Assembly: GCF_000373905.1 (NCBI RefSeq)
Contig: NZ_KB892705.1
Location: 4,352,478 to 4,416,477 of the forward strand
Direction of reading: 5' to 3'
Origin: Mycobacterium sp. 155
GTDB taxonomy: Bacteria; Actinomycetota; Actinomycetes; Mycobacteriales; Mycobacteriaceae
Length of the DNA: 64,000 bases
The first letter of the stretch is position 1. Each line of letters starts with the position of its first letter. The translations under genes were made by a program, and so were the position numbers. Below, piece by piece: positions 52,422 to 62,494 of this stretch. Under the pieces are notes generated by a model, which was not told the DNA's origin, made no database searches, and saw only the letters and a program-made list of their open reading frames with translations.

Positions 52422-55319
52422 TCAGGCCGGCGTTTGCGCGGGATCGCGATGGATCGATGTCGGCCACGGTTGCGGCACCGGGCGCGCGCGCACGTGTTGC
52501 GGCCACCAGAACCAGCGTCCGAGCAACGCTGCCAGCGACGGCGTCATGAGCGATCGCACCACCAGGGTGTCGAACAGCAGCCCCAGGCCGATGGTGGTAC
52601 CCACCTGTCCGATCACGATCAGAGAGCTGACCGACATCGACATCATCGTGAACGCGAACACCAGACCTGCGGCGGTGACGACGGATCCGGTGCCGGCCAT
52701 CGCGCGGATGATGCCGGTGCGCACCCCGGCGTGGATCTCTTCTCTCATCCGGGAAACCAGCAGCAGGTTGTAGTCCGCACCGACGGCCAGCAGAACGATC
52801 ACGGACATCGGCAGCACCATCCAGTGCAGCGGTATCCCGACGACGTGCTGCCAGAGCAGGACCGAAAGACCGAACGACGCGCCGAGGCTCAGGACCACGG
52901 TCCCGACGATCACGGCCGCGGCCGCCACCGCACGAGTCAGCACCACCATGATCAGGAAGATCAGGATCAACGAAGCGACCGCTGCGATGAGCAAGTCGTA
53001 ATCGGCGCCCTGCTGCATGTCCTTGTACATGGCTGCGCTGCCACCGATGTAGACCGTCGAGCCCTCCAGTGGGGTGCCCTTGATGGCGTCTGCTGCCGCG
53101 GTGCGCAGCGGATCGATATGCGAGGTGCCTTCCTCGGTCAGCGGATCACCCTGATGAAAGACGGTGAACCGCACCGCATGTCCGTCGGGCGACAGGAACA
53201 GCTTGATGCCCCGCTTGAAGTCTTCCGTCTGGAAGGCCTCCGGCGGCAGGTAGAAGTTGTCATCGTTACGGGATGCGTCGAACGCCTGTCCCATCGCCGT
53301 CTGATTGTTCTGCTGGGCGATGTTTTGATCCTGCTGCGCCTTCTGCGCCTGATACTGGTTGAGCAGGTACTGCTTCTGGTTCTTCATCACCTGGATCATC
53401 GGGGGCATGGAGGCCGCCATCTGCGGTGTCAGTTCGGCCATCCGGTTGAGGTCCGGGACGATGTCCTGGAAGTCATCGGACATGGTGCCGATGCCGTCGA
53501 GGCTTTCGAAGATCGACCGCAGCGACCAGCACACCGGGATGTCGAAGCAGTGCGGCTCCCAGTAGAGGTAGTTGCGCATCGGGCGGAAGAAGTCGTCGAA
53601 GTCGGCCAGATGGTCGCGCACCTGGTTGATATCCATCGAAGTCTTGGCCATCTTGTCGGCCATCCTGCGAGTGACCTCGGCCAGCTGCAGCGTGGTCTGG
53701 TACAGCCTCTCCTGCGAGTCGATGGTCGTCTGCATGTCGTTGGCCTGTTTCAACGTGTTGTCCAGCACCGTCTGCTGGTAGTCGTTGTTCATGAGCGTGC
53801 CCGTACCGCTCTGGCTCATGGCGTAGGGCACCGAGGCATGCTCGATCGGCTTGCCGTCGGGCCGGGTGATGGTCTGCACCTGGGCGATGCCGTGCACCCG
53901 CACCATCGCCTTGGCGATCTTGTCGATGACCAGGAAGTCGGCCGGGTTGCGCAGATCGTGGTCGGCTTCCACCATCACCAGTTCCGGGTTCATCTTGGCT
54001 TCGGAGAAGTGCCGGTTGGCTGCGGCGTACCCGACATTCGCCGGCACATCGGCGGGCAGGAAGATGCGGTCGTTGTAGGTGGTGTGGTAGCCGGGCAGTG
54101 TCAGCAGGCCCACCAGTGCCGCGATGACCGCCGTCACCAGAACCGCGCCGGGCCAACGGACAGTGGCGGTGCCGATGCGGCGCCATCCGCGCGCCCGGTC
54201 CATGCGTTTGGGATCGAGCACCTTGCCGAACCGGGTGACCAGGGAGATGAGCGCGGGCCCGAGGGTGAGTGCCGCGGCGACGACGATCGTCATCCCGACC
54301 GACAGCGGGATGCCCATGGTCTGGAAGTACGGCAGCCTGGTGAAGTGCAGGCACAGTGTCGCCCCGGCAATCGTCATACCCGATGCCAGCACCACGTGCG
54401 CCGTGCCGTGGAACATGTCGTAGTAGGCCGACTCCTTGTCCTCGCCATTTCTGCGCGCCTCCTGGTATCGGCCGATCAGGAAGATGGCGTAGTCGGTGGC
54501 CGCGGCGATGGCCAGCGTCACCACCATGTTGGTGGCGAACGTGGTGAGCCCGAACACGTTGTGATAGCCCAGGAATGCGACGACGCCGCGGGCCGAAGAC
54601 AATCCGATTACCACCATGAATAGCGTGATGAGCACTGTGACGACGGATCGGTAGACCATGAGCAACATCACGGTGATGACCGCGAAGGTGAGCATTTCGA
54701 TCGTCTTCATGCTCGCGTCGCCGACGGCATTCTGATCCGTCGTGGTTGCGGCAGGCCCCGTCACGTACGCCTTGACCCCGGGTGGCGCCTGGGTCTCTTT
54801 GACGATGGTGCGGACGGCATCCACCGACTCGTTGGCAAGCGCTTCGCCCTGGTCACCGGCGATGTAGACCTGGACGTAAGAGGCTTTGCCGTCAATGCTT
54901 TGGGCGCCGGCCGCAGTCAGCGTATCGCCCCAGAAGTCCTGGACATGTTGAATGTGTTTGGGATCGGCGCGCAGTTTGCGGACCATCTCGTCGTAGAACG
55001 CGTGTGCGTCCGCGCCCAGCTTGTCCTGGCCCTCGAGCACGATCATCACCGAGCTGCTGGTGTCGTACTCCTGGAACACTTTGCCGACGTGTTTCGTCGC
55101 GATCAACGCCGGCGCATCGTTGGGACTCATCGATACCGCGCGCATTTTGCCGACGATTTCCAGTTGCGGCACAACGGTATTGAGCAGCGCGACGATAACG
55201 AGCCAGCCCAGCACGATCGGGATCGAGAAGGTACGGAGGAACCATGGCAGCCGGGGGCGTCTGACGTGCGGGGCCGGTGGAACGGCGTCGGTGGGGGTCT
55301 CGTCGGTGTGCAGTGTCAT
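52422..55319 (-). CDS. mmpL: MmpL family RND transporter
   Basis: This protein is 965 residues: N-terminal helix, a large periplasmic loop, five helices, then a second large loop and helices, ending with basic residues. The MmpL family exports lipids or siderophores using proton motive force. Its Asp/Tyr proton-relay area ([19 protein letters not shown]) and the [16 protein letters not shown] repeat are both present. ATG overlapping mmpS (ATGA). Divergent tetR suggests regulation. Substrate unknown; may export lipid or drugs. Confidence 0.93.
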   Translation of the reverse strand: MTLHTDETPTDAVPPAPHVRRPRLPWFLRTFSIPIVLGWLVIVALLNTVVPQLEIVGKMRAVSMSPNDAPALIATKHVGKVFQEYDTSSSVMIVLEGQDKLGADAHAFYDEMVRKLRADPKHIQHVQDFWGDTLTAAGAQSIDGKASYVQVYIAGDQGEALANESVDAVRTIVKETQAPPGVKAYVTGPAATTTDQNAVGDASMKTIEMLTFAVITVMLLMVYRSVVTVLITLFMVVIGLSSARGVVAFLGYHNVFGLTTFATNMVVTLAIAAATDYAIFLIGRYQEARRNGEDKESAYYDMFHGTAHVVLASGMTIAGATLCLHFTRLPYFQTMGIPLSVGMTIVVAAALTLGPALISLVTRFGKVLDPKRMDRARGWRRIGTATVRWPGAVLVTAVIAALVGLLTLPGYHTTYNDRIFLPADVPANVGYAAANRHFSEAKMNPELVMVEADHDLRNPADFLVIDKIAKAMVRVHGIAQVQTITRPDGKPIEHASVPYAMSQSGTGTLMNNDYQQTVLDNTLKQANDMQTTIDSQERLYQTTLQLAEVTRRMADKMAKTSMDINQVRDHLADFDDFFRPMRNYLYWEPHCFDIPVCWSLRSIFESLDGIGTMSDDFQDIVPDLNRMAELTPQMAASMPPMIQVMKNQKQYLLNQYQAQKAQQDQNIAQQNNQTAMGQAFDASRNDDNFYLPPEAFQTEDFKRGIKLFLSPDGHAVRFTVFHQGDPLTEEGTSHIDPLRTAAADAIKGTPLEGSTVYIGGSAAMYKDMQQGADYDLLIAAVASLILIFLIMVVLTRAVAAAAVIVGTVVLSLGASFGLSVLLWQHVVGIPLHWMVLPMSVIVLLAVGADYNLLLVSRMREEIHAGVRTGIIRAMAGTGSVVTAAGLVFAFTMMSMSVSSLIVIGQVGTTIGLGLLFDTLVVRSLMTPSLAALLGRWFWWPQHVRARPVPQPWPTSIHRDPAQTPA

Positions 55320-55738
55320 GCGGCCTTCACCAAGCAGTACGTCGCGGCATTCACACCCTGGGCCGTCCTTTCGTCCTTTACGACGTCATCGACGGTGACC
55401 CGGCAGCCGATCGATTGACCGTCGCCCTGTACCAGCAGGTTCGGCTGCACGGACGGGATGGTTGTTTCGAGTCGCAAGGACCAGGGCACGCTGGTTTCGG
55501 TCCGCTGCGGCAATCCGTTGAGGTCGGTGTAGTTGACGGTTGCGGTGGTTCCCGTGCCGAAGACCTCGTAGACGACAACCTTCGGGTTGAACTTGGCCGC
55601 GGTGTCCGACCCGACCGGTGTCACCACCGCTCCGTCGGAACCGAACACCGATCGCAACTGCGAGACGGTGAGGACACCGACGGCAATCGCCACCACCATG
55701 AGGGCAGGCAGCCAGCCGCGTTTGAGTACCGAGATCAC
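55316..55738 (-). CDS. mmpS: MmpS family accessory protein
   Basis: This protein is 140 residues from GTG 55738, the usual MmpS length. One N-terminal helix ([19 protein letters not shown]) and a periplasmic beta-rich domain with [26 protein letters not shown]. The longer frame from TTG 55807 has no ribosome-binding site. Works with the MmpL that it overlaps by 4 bases. Confidence 0.9.
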   Translation of the reverse strand: MISVLKRGWLPALMVVAIAVGVLTVSQLRSVFGSDGAVVTPVGSDTAAKFNPKVVVYEVFGTGTTATVNYTDLNGLPQRTETSVPWSLRLETTIPSVQPNLLVQGDGQSIGCRVTVDDVVKDERTAQGVNAATYCLVKAA

Positions 55739-55817
55739 CGGGCACGCCGAACTGCAGTCATGGTGGAAGCCCTTCCCCGAAATGCTGTCGCGCACCAATG
55801 GCGACAACGAGCCTGGC

Positions 55818-55828
55818 TAGAGAATCTA
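55818..55828. promoter_or_regulatory. Operator-like dyad between mmpS and tetR
   Basis: TAGA-GAA-TCTA is a small dyad 80 bp from the mmpS start and 53 bp from tetR. CTAGAATCAC at 55867 resembles one half. Binding by the adjacent TetR is a reasonable guess only. Confidence 0.35.
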
Positions 55829-55880
55829 AGCGAATAACTGGATATGGTCAATCCGGTTGCGGTGTCACTAGAATCACCCG

Positions 55881-56537
55881 ATGATCGCAGTACAGCCCCG
55901 TCGAGCACTACGCAAAGACGCTGAGCGAAACCGGCAACGCGTGCTTGCGGCGGCGCGGGAGCTGTTTGCCGAAAAGGGCCTCGAGGCGACGCTCAATGAC
56001 GTCGCGCATCACGCCAATGTCGGAGTGGGCACGGTGTACCGGCGATTCGCCACGAAGGAAGAACTGCTCGATGCGGTGTTCGAGGACGGTATCGACAGGG
56101 TCGTTGCCCTCGCGGAATCCGCTCTGCAGAACGAGGATTCGTGGGAGGGGTTCGTGTGGTTCGTGGGGCAACTCTGCGAACTGACCGCGACCGATCGAGG
56201 ACTCCGCGAAATGGTCTACAGCACGGCGTACGGCGGGGGTGGTGTCGAAAGCTCGCGCTTGCGGCTCATTCCGGTGATCTCGAAACTCGTCGAGCGGGCC
56301 CGCTGTGACGGCTACTTGCGGCCCGATATCGAACACACCGACATGCCGATTCTGGGCCTGCTGGCCGGCACGGTCAGCGAATGGGCGGGCCGGGTCGAGC
56401 CCGAACTATGGCGCCGTTACGTCGCCCTGCTGCTCGATGGCATGCGTCATCAGGACGGGCAGAAGCGACTCACCGTCGACCCACTCGACGAAAGTCAGAT
56501 GGAGATCGCGATGAATGGCTGGCACCCCGCGGGGTGA
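55881..56537 (+). CDS. TetR family transcriptional regulator
   Basis: This protein is 218 residues. Helix-turn-helix in residues 20-60: RVLAAARELFAEKGLEATLNDVAHHANVGVGTVYRRFATKEELLDAVFED. The rest is the ligand-binding domain. It is divergent from mmpS-mmpL, the layout of local repressors of MmpS/MmpL exporters in mycobacteria. ATG start. Confidence 0.93.
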   Translation: MIAVQPRRALRKDAERNRQRVLAAARELFAEKGLEATLNDVAHHANVGVGTVYRRFATKEELLDAVFEDGIDRVVALAESALQNEDSWEGFVWFVGQLCELTATDRGLREMVYSTAYGGGGVESSRLRLIPVISKLVERARCDGYLRPDIEHTDMPILGLLAGTVSEWAGRVEPELWRRYVALLLDGMRHQDGQKRLTVDPLDESQMEIAMNGWHPAG

Positions 56538-56565
56538 CCGAACAGCGGGCGGTGGGCGACCGGCG

Positions 56566-57495
56566 TCAGAAGTAGCGCGGGAAACCGCTCCAGTCCGGGG
56601 CGCGCTTCTCCAGGAAGGCGTCGCGACCCTCGACGGCCTCGTCGGTCATGTAGGCCAAACGTGTTGCCTCCCCGGCGAATACCTGCTGGCCGACCAACCC
56701 GTCGTCGATCAGGTTGAAGCCGAACTTGAGCATCCTGATGGCCTGCGGTGACTTGCCGTTGATCTCGGCGGCCCATTGCAGCCCGACGCGTTCCAGGTCG
56801 GCGTGGTCGACAACCTCATTCACCGCGCCCATCTGGTACATGGTCTCGGCGTCGTAGCTGCGGCCCAAAAAGAAGATCTCGCGGGCGAACTTCTGCCCGG
56901 TCTGCCGCGCCAGATAGGCACTGCCGAACCCGCCGTCGAAGCTGCCCACATCGGCGTCGGTCTGCTTGAACCGGGCATGCTCGCGGCTGGCCAGGGTCAG
57001 GTCGCAGGTGACGTGCAGGCTGTGCCCACCGCCGGCGGCCCAGCCGTTGACCAGACAGATCACCACCTTCGGCATGAACCGGATCAGGCGCTGCACCTCC
57101 AGGATGTGCAGCCGTCCGGCGCGGGCCGGATCCACCGTCTCGGAAGTTTCTCCCGACGCGTACTGGTAACCGGTGCGACCCCGGATACGCTGGTCACCGC
57201 CCGAACAGAACGCCCAGCCACCGTCTTTGGGCGACGGACCGTTGCCGGTCAGCAGGATCACGCCGACATCCGAGGACATTCGGGCGTGGTCGAGCACGCG
57301 GTAGAGCTCGTCGACGGTGTGCGGGCGGAATGCGTTGCGTACCTCGGGCCGGTCGAATGCGACGCGGACCGTCGGCTGCTTGGCGCCGTCGGCCACGTGG
57401 CGGTGGTAGGTGATGTCGGTCAGATCGCCGAAACCGGCGACCGATTCCCACGCCGCGGGATCGAACGGGCTGGCTGCGTTGGGCTCTGAGCTCAC
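56566..57495 (-). CDS. menB: 1,4-dihydroxy-2-naphthoyl-CoA synthase
   Basis: MenB closes the second ring of o-succinylbenzoyl-CoA. The protein is 309 residues in the crotonase family: VRVAFDRPEVRNAFRPHTVDELYRVLDHAR, GWAFCSGGDQRIRGRTGYQYA (the flexible loop of MenB), CLVNGWAAGGGHSLHVTCDL. GTG 57495 start gives the MenB N-terminal ~30-residue extension. Ends 28 bp after tetR. Complements menA, menC and menE in the window. Confidence 0.97.
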   Translation of the reverse strand: MSSEPNAASPFDPAAWESVAGFGDLTDITYHRHVADGAKQPTVRVAFDRPEVRNAFRPHTVDELYRVLDHARMSSDVGVILLTGNGPSPKDGGWAFCSGGDQRIRGRTGYQYASGETSETVDPARAGRLHILEVQRLIRFMPKVVICLVNGWAAGGGHSLHVTCDLTLASREHARFKQTDADVGSFDGGFGSAYLARQTGQKFAREIFFLGRSYDAETMYQMGAVNEVVDHADLERVGLQWAAEINGKSPQAIRMLKFGFNLIDDGLVGQQVFAGEATRLAYMTDEAVEGRDAFLEKRAPDWSGFPRYF

Positions 57496-57587
57496 CCGCT
57501 CGACTGTAGAGCGGTGTTTCACCGAGCCTGTCCAGGGGTATGGAAGTCGCTGTGTGCGTGTCTTGCGCGCCGACAGAAAGGGCGACG

Positions 57588-57866
57588 ATGAAACGTTCGG
57601 CAGGCATGTTGGTCTCGGGTCTGATCGCCGGTGCTGCGATGTTGGCCGGGTGCTCACCGGCGGTGACCGGCGGTGACACGAGCTGCAAGGACTTCCTCAG
57701 CCACGACGAGAAGACCCAGGACGATGCCGTGGCGAAGATGCTCAAGGACGAGAAGGGCACCGACGCAGCCCAGCTGGAGATCACCGGGACCCGGGTGTCG
57801 GTGCAGACGTTCTGTCAGACGGCCGGCAAGCAGGACAGCAAGATCAAGGAGGCGCCGCACCTCTGA
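57588..57866 (+). CDS. HdeA-like secreted lipoprotein
   Basis: This protein is 92 residues. Signal peptide with lipobox (LIAGAAMLAGC), then a domain resembling the acid chaperone HdeA: TSCKDFLSHDEKTQDDAVAKML and a second cysteine in VSVQTFCQTAGKQ. The two cysteines can form the single HdeA disulfide. It may bind unfolded proteins in the envelope at low pH. ATG start. The gap from menB is 92 bp. Confidence 0.75.
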   Translation: MKRSAGMLVSGLIAGAAMLAGCSPAVTGGDTSCKDFLSHDEKTQDDAVAKMLKDEKGTDAAQLEITGTRVSVQTFCQTAGKQDSKIKEAPHL

Positions 57867-57874
57867 CGCACGTT

Positions 57875-58324
57875 CTAGAGCGGGTCGAGCCGAAATACCG
57901 CGCAGCGACCGGCTAGTGCTTCGAATTCGTCCGGATTCGGTCCGGTGACGAGTCCGGCGTTCTTCATGAAGCCGACGCCGGTGGGCACGAGGACCGGAAA
58001 CTCGCGTAGTAATGGCCGCGCCTCGTCGGCCGGGATTTCGATCATCCGGACGCGCTGGGCGCGACGGCCCTGGTGCACGGTCGCCTCACCGGCGGCCCGC
58101 GCATTGGCGGCCCAATCGCCGCCGGGCAGGCCGGCGACGACGTAACGCCGACCGTCGACCGTCATCGGGGTTACCGGCGTTGTGCGCGGCTTACCGGTCT
58201 TGCGTCCTACCACGGTCAGGACCACCGGGCCGTGGTCGCTGCCGACGCCGAGCTTGTTCAAGCCGATCATCACTTTGTTGACGTACTTGAGCCACCACGG
58301 TGGCCGGATTCGCTCGACAGGCAT
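57875..58324 (-). CDS. Deazaflavin (F420)-dependent nitroreductase-family protein (Ddn-like)
   Basis: This protein is 149 residues in the mycobacterial DUF385 family: TVVGRKTGKPRTTPVTPMTVDGRRYVVAG, then GGDWAANARAAGEATVHQGRR. The family binds F420; several act on quinones or nitroimidazoles. Role unknown. ATG start, convergent with the HdeA-like gene. Confidence 0.88.
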   Translation of the reverse strand: MPVERIRPPWWLKYVNKVMIGLNKLGVGSDHGPVVLTVVGRKTGKPRTTPVTPMTVDGRRYVVAGLPGGDWAANARAAGEATVHQGRRAQRVRMIEIPADEARPLLREFPVLVPTGVGFMKNAGLVTGPNPDEFEALAGRCAVFRLDPL

Positions 58325-58334
58325 GGTTTCGAGG

Positions 58335-59024
58335 TTAGACCGAGATGCCGTGCGCTTTCAGTGCCGACCGCAGCCCATCGGGTCGGTCGGCGGTCGGCAA
58401 CGGGTCCACCAGCGCGAACCCACAACCCAGGGTCCGCGCGCCACCGTCGGCCTCCTCGCTGTCGCCGACCATCAGAGCGTCGGATGCCGCCACTCCCAGC
58501 CTTTCGAGGGCAGTGGCGAAGATCACCGCATTCGGCTTGACCGCGCCCACTTCGAAGGACAGCACGTATTCGTCGACATAGGCGTCCGCGTCGACGGCCG
58601 CGAACGCCGGGCGCACGTCGAACGGGATGTTGGACACGACCGCTGTCCGAATACCTTGTGACTTAAGGCCTTTCAGTACCGCTACGGTATCGGGGTAGGC
58701 TCTCCAGCTGGCTGTGTCGATCATCCGGTTGTAGAGCGACTCGGCGTGATGGTCGGCCAGCCCCGATTCGCGCAGCACATGCAGATAGGCCTCGCGGTGC
58801 AGATGTGGGGCAAGGTCGCGATTCATCCAGGCCTGGTACTGCTCGTCGGACATCTCCACGGAGCGTCCGGTGGGCGCAGTGAGGCGACGCATCAATTCGG
58901 CCTGCACGTGGCCGTCGACCTCCTGCTCGTCGACGGCCATGCCTGCGAACCAGCTTTCGTCCTCCTCGAGCCGAAACAGCGTTCCGGAGTAGTCGAACAT
59001 CACCGCATGCACCATGGGAACCAT
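58335..59024 (-). CDS. HAD superfamily hydrolase
   Basis: This protein is 229 residues. Motif I is DYSGTLFRLEED, with Ser where the second Asp usually stands (DxSGT), a variant known in other HADs; motif III SFEVGAVKPNAVIF with Lys; motif IV MVGDSEEADGG. A cap domain lies between. Phosphatase on an unknown small metabolite. The start is ATG 59024; ATG 59015 is possible. It follows 15 bp after a 32-residue truncated frame on the same strand. Confidence 0.85.
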   Translation of the reverse strand: MVPMVHAVMFDYSGTLFRLEEDESWFAGMAVDEQEVDGHVQAELMRRLTAPTGRSVEMSDEQYQAWMNRDLAPHLHREAYLHVLRESGLADHHAESLYNRMIDTASWRAYPDTVAVLKGLKSQGIRTAVVSNIPFDVRPAFAAVDADAYVDEYVLSFEVGAVKPNAVIFATALERLGVAASDALMVGDSEEADGGARTLGCGFALVDPLPTADRPDGLRSALKAHGISV

Positions 59025-59039
59025 CGTGCCATCCGGTGG

Positions 59040-59138
59040 CTAGAAGTCGTCGGGAACGCTCGGAGCTGTCGGCCAGCCGAATCCCACCGCGGCCTCGGCC
59101 TCGGGGGTGGACCGCATGATCGGCATGTAGCGCGACAT
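59040..59138 (-). CDS. 32-residue frame resembling a YCII protein start
   Basis: MSRYMPIMRSTPEAEAAVGF and 12 more residues, with an excellent AGAAGGAG ribosome-binding site upstream. The first 17 residues match the N-terminus of YCII-related proteins; then the frame ends. Could be a truncated remnant or a small peptide in an operon with the HAD gene. Confidence 0.5.
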   Translation of the reverse strand: MSRYMPIMRSTPEAEAAVGFGWPTAPSVPDDF

Positions 59139-59222
59139 TGTGGTGTCTCCTTCTGGAGTAGGGCAGGAGCCCGTTTGTCGTGCCCTCGCACATCCGTCGA
59201 ACGGCAACCCGCGGAATCGACA

Positions 59223-59258
59223 CGGTCGGAGAAAAGCTCTCGAAAGTTTTTCCGACCG
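59223..59258. promoter_or_regulatory. Inverted repeat before the amidohydrolase gene
   Basis: CGGTCGGA (59223-59230) and TCCGACCG (59251-59258), extended by G-T and A-T pairs to a 12-bp stem, lie 15 bp before ATG 59274. Operator or leader hairpin in the divergent promoter region. Confidence 0.45.
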
Positions 59259-59273
59259 CTTAGCATCCAGGCC

Positions 59274-60890
59274 ATGGCCAGCCCGACACAGTCCGCCGAC
59301 CTTGTCATCTTCGGGAACATCCTGACCGTCGACACCACCCGACCGACCGCCGAAGCTCTTGCGGTCAGCGATGGGCGGATCGTTGCGGTCGGTACCCGTG
59401 CCGACGTGCAACCCTGGGTCGGCGCCGACACCGATGTCCATGAGGTCGACGGCTGTGTGTTGCCCGGATTCGTTGAGGCACATGGTCATCCGCTGATGGA
59501 AGCGGTGGCGCTGTCGGACCGGATGGTCGACATCCGTCCGGTCACCCTGCGCAACGCCGACGATGTGGTGGCTGCCATCCACGCCGAGGTCGCCAGGAGA
59601 GGCGCCGACGGCGCCTACCTCAACGGTTGGGATGCGCTGCTGCAGAAAGGCTTACCCGAACCGAACCTGGCCTGGCTCGATGATGTGGCCGACACCCCGC
59701 TGGTCATCATGCACAACTCCGGACACAAGGCGTATTTCAACACCGCGGCGGCGAGAACCGCCGGCCTGACTCGGGACACCCCAGATCCCAAAGGGGCGAA
59801 GTACGGTCGCGACGCCGCAGGCGATTTGGACGGCACCGCTGAGGAATCCGCCGCGGTGTTCCCGCTGCTGACCGGCGCCATCCACCCGCAGGACTATCCG
59901 GCGATGCTGCTGGCAGAATGCGCCCGGCTCAACCGGGCCGGACTGACGACCTGCTCGGAGATGGCGTTCGACCCGATGTTCCGGCCGCTGCTGGCCGACA
60001 TGCACGATCGGCTGACCGTCCGGCTGCGCACCTACGAGATGTCGACCGCCGAATTGCACACGGACGCAAGCCCGTTCGACGGGGACGACCTGGTGCGTCA
60101 GATCGGGATCAAGATCTGGGTGGATGGTTCACCGTGGATCGGCAACATCGACCTCACCTTCCCGTATCTGGACACCGACGCCACTCGGATCATCGGCGTG
60201 GTGCCCGGATCCTGCGGGCATGCCAACTACACCAAAGATCAGCTCGCCGAGATCGTCGGCACCTTCTATCCGCGGGGCTGGCAGATGTCCTGCCATGTGC
60301 ACGGAGACAAGGGCGTGGACACCATCCTCGATGTGTACGAAGACGCCCTGCGGGCACACCCGCGCGACGACCACCGGCTGCGGCTCGAACATGTCGGCGC
60401 CATCACCCCCGCACAGCTGCAGCGCGCCCACGATCTGGGCGTGACCGCCAGCCTCTTTGTCGACCAGCTGCACTACTGGGGTGACGTGATCGTCGACGGA
60501 CTGTTCGGACCGGAGCACGGCGACACGTGGATGCCGTGCGGTTCGGCCGTTGCCACCGGCATGCGGATCTCGCTGCACAACGATCCGCCGGTGACGCCGG
60601 AGGAGCCACTGCGCAACATCAGCGTCGCGGCCACCCGGACCGCTCCCAGTGGCCGGGTGCTCGGCCCCGAGGAGAGGCTGACCGTCGAGCAGGGGATCCG
60701 GGCGCAGACCATCGATGCGGCGTGGCAATTGTTCGCCGACAACGTGATCGGCTCGTTGGAGGTCGGCAAGTATGCCGATCTGGTGGTGGTGTCGGCCAAC
60801 CCGCTGACCGTACCGGCCGAAGCCATCGCCGACCTGGAGGTACGGGCCACCTACCTGGCCGGTCGCCGGGTTTACCCGAAAGCCGGTTGA
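59274..60890 (+). CDS. Amidohydrolase (YtcJ-like, Rv0552-like)
   Basis: This protein is 538 residues in the amidohydrolase superfamily (metal-dependent, imidazolonepropionase-like arrangement): DLVIFGNILTVD at the start, VEAHGHPLMEA metal HxH, and SCHVHGDKGVD and later LHNDPPVTPEE. Many homologues act on N-acyl or cyclic amides; substrate unknown. ATG start chosen; the longer frame is not credible. Confidence 0.9.
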   Translation: MASPTQSADLVIFGNILTVDTTRPTAEALAVSDGRIVAVGTRADVQPWVGADTDVHEVDGCVLPGFVEAHGHPLMEAVALSDRMVDIRPVTLRNADDVVAAIHAEVARRGADGAYLNGWDALLQKGLPEPNLAWLDDVADTPLVIMHNSGHKAYFNTAAARTAGLTRDTPDPKGAKYGRDAAGDLDGTAEESAAVFPLLTGAIHPQDYPAMLLAECARLNRAGLTTCSEMAFDPMFRPLLADMHDRLTVRLRTYEMSTAELHTDASPFDGDDLVRQIGIKIWVDGSPWIGNIDLTFPYLDTDATRIIGVVPGSCGHANYTKDQLAEIVGTFYPRGWQMSCHVHGDKGVDTILDVYEDALRAHPRDDHRLRLEHVGAITPAQLQRAHDLGVTASLFVDQLHYWGDVIVDGLFGPEHGDTWMPCGSAVATGMRISLHNDPPVTPEEPLRNISVAATRTAPSGRVLGPEERLTVEQGIRAQTIDAAWQLFADNVIGSLEVGKYADLVVVSANPLTVPAEAIADLEVRATYLAGRRVYPKAG

Positions 60891-60919
60891 CGGTCGGCGG
60901 GCCATGGCACGCTCAGCTC

Positions 60920-62479
60920 ATGTCTGATTTGCCGACACCGAAGTTTCTCGATGAGCGGGTGGCGCACTGGGCGGCGGCCAAACCCGACGAGGAGGCCATC
61001 ACCTATCTCAGTCGGACGTGGACATGGTCGCAGTGGTATGGCCGCATCTGCCGGGCCACCGGTGCTCTGAGCGCACGGGGCATCAAACGTGGTGATGTCG
61101 TCGCGTTCCTGGACAAGAACCACCCGGCCTGTGCGGAGGTGGTGCTGGCCGCCGCGGCGCTGGGCGCGGCCACCGCCATCATCAACTTCCGGCTCTCCGC
61201 CGACGAAATAAACTATGTGCTCAACGATTCCGGGGCCAAGCTGTTGTTCGTCGGGGCCGAGCTGCGGCCCGGTGTCGAGGCCATCCGCGACGCACTGCCG
61301 GGCGTTGCAGAGCTCATCGAGGTCAAACCGGACGGTGACGACGAGTACGAGGCGATGCTCGCCGCAGCGACGCCGCAGGGCCGTGCGCCGGATGTTCAGA
61401 GCGACGATGTCTGCATCATCATGTACTCCTCGGGCACCACGGGTCGGCCCAAAGGTGTTGCGCTCACCCAGGCCAACGTCATCGCCCACACCGTCAACGC
61501 GTTCGACAGCTGGGTTGCCGAGCCGAATGACAAGAACCTCGTGGCGATGCCGCTGTTCCACGTCGGTGGGACGTCGTACCTGCAGTACGGCCTGCACCAC
61601 GGCGTCCCGAGCTATATGACGCGCGATGTCGACGCTGTCGCCTTGGCCGGTGGCATCCTCGCCGGTGCCAACCGGACCTTCCTGGTGCCCGCGGTGTTGG
61701 CCAAGGTGCTCGAATCCGGACCGGACGCGGTGAAACTGTTCGGCGGCTTGAAAACCTATGCCTACGGCGCGTCGCCGATGCCGCTGCCGTTGCTGCGTCA
61801 GGCGCTGCAGGCCTGGCCCGAGACCGATTTCATCCAGGTGTACGGGTTGACCGAGGTGTGTGGAGCGATCACCCGGCTGATGCCCGAGGACCACCGCTCG
61901 GGCGATGAGGAGCGCATGGTCAGCGCGGGCACCCTCGTTCCCGAAGGTGAGCTGAGGGTCGTCGACCCCAACACGCTCGAAGACGTCCCATCTGGCCTCC
62001 AGGGCGAATTATGGTTCCGCACACCGCAGTTGATGAAGGGCTATCACAACAAGCCGGAGGCCACCGCCGAGGCGATCACTCCCGACGGCTGGTTCCGTAC
62101 CGGCGACATCGGCCGTGTCGATCCCGACGGCTTCGTGTTCGTCGAGGACCGGCTCAAGGACATGATCATCTCCGGCGGGGAGAACATCTACTCGATCGAG
62201 GTCGAGCGGGTGCTGGCCGAGCATCCCGCGGTCATCGAGGTCGCGGTGTTCGGCGTGCCCGACGAAAAGTGGGGGGAGGCGGTGAAAGCCGTGGTCGCCG
62301 TCGAGGGTGAAGCCTCCGAAGCCGATCTGATCGCGTGGGCGCGCGAGCGGCTGGCCGCTTACAAGTGTCCCAAGACCGTCGATTTCATGGAGGCACTGCC
62401 GCGCAACCCCACCGGCAAGATCATGAAGAAGGATCTGCGCAAGCCGCACTGGGAGGGGCGCGACCGCACCACCGTGTGA
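60920..62479 (+). CDS. fadD8: Acyl-CoA ligase / fatty-acyl-AMP ligase family (FadD8-like)
   Basis: This protein is 519 residues with ANL motifs: MYSSGTTGRPKGV (P-loop), YGLTEVCGAITRL, GWFRTGDIGRVDPDGF and GGENIYSIEVERVL, PRNPTGKIMKKDL with catalytic Lys. It activates a carboxylate with ATP and CoA. Position matches fadD8 of M. tuberculosis, though that one is on the opposite strand as I recall. ATG start. Substrate unknown. Confidence 0.93.
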   Translation: MSDLPTPKFLDERVAHWAAAKPDEEAITYLSRTWTWSQWYGRICRATGALSARGIKRGDVVAFLDKNHPACAEVVLAAAALGAATAIINFRLSADEINYVLNDSGAKLLFVGAELRPGVEAIRDALPGVAELIEVKPDGDDEYEAMLAAATPQGRAPDVQSDDVCIIMYSSGTTGRPKGVALTQANVIAHTVNAFDSWVAEPNDKNLVAMPLFHVGGTSYLQYGLHHGVPSYMTRDVDAVALAGGILAGANRTFLVPAVLAKVLESGPDAVKLFGGLKTYAYGASPMPLPLLRQALQAWPETDFIQVYGLTEVCGAITRLMPEDHRSGDEERMVSAGTLVPEGELRVVDPNTLEDVPSGLQGELWFRTPQLMKGYHNKPEATAEAITPDGWFRTGDIGRVDPDGFVFVEDRLKDMIISGGENIYSIEVERVLAEHPAVIEVAVFGVPDEKWGEAVKAVVAVEGEASEADLIAWARERLAAYKCPKTVDFMEALPRNPTGKIMKKDLRKPHWEGRDRTTV

Positions 62480-62494
62480 GGCAGCATGTGAGGC

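Noticed and set aside
52434..54623. 729-residue forward frame opposite mmpL
   Set aside because: Shadow frame rich in His, Gln and Arg, no known motif; MmpL on the reverse strand is certain.
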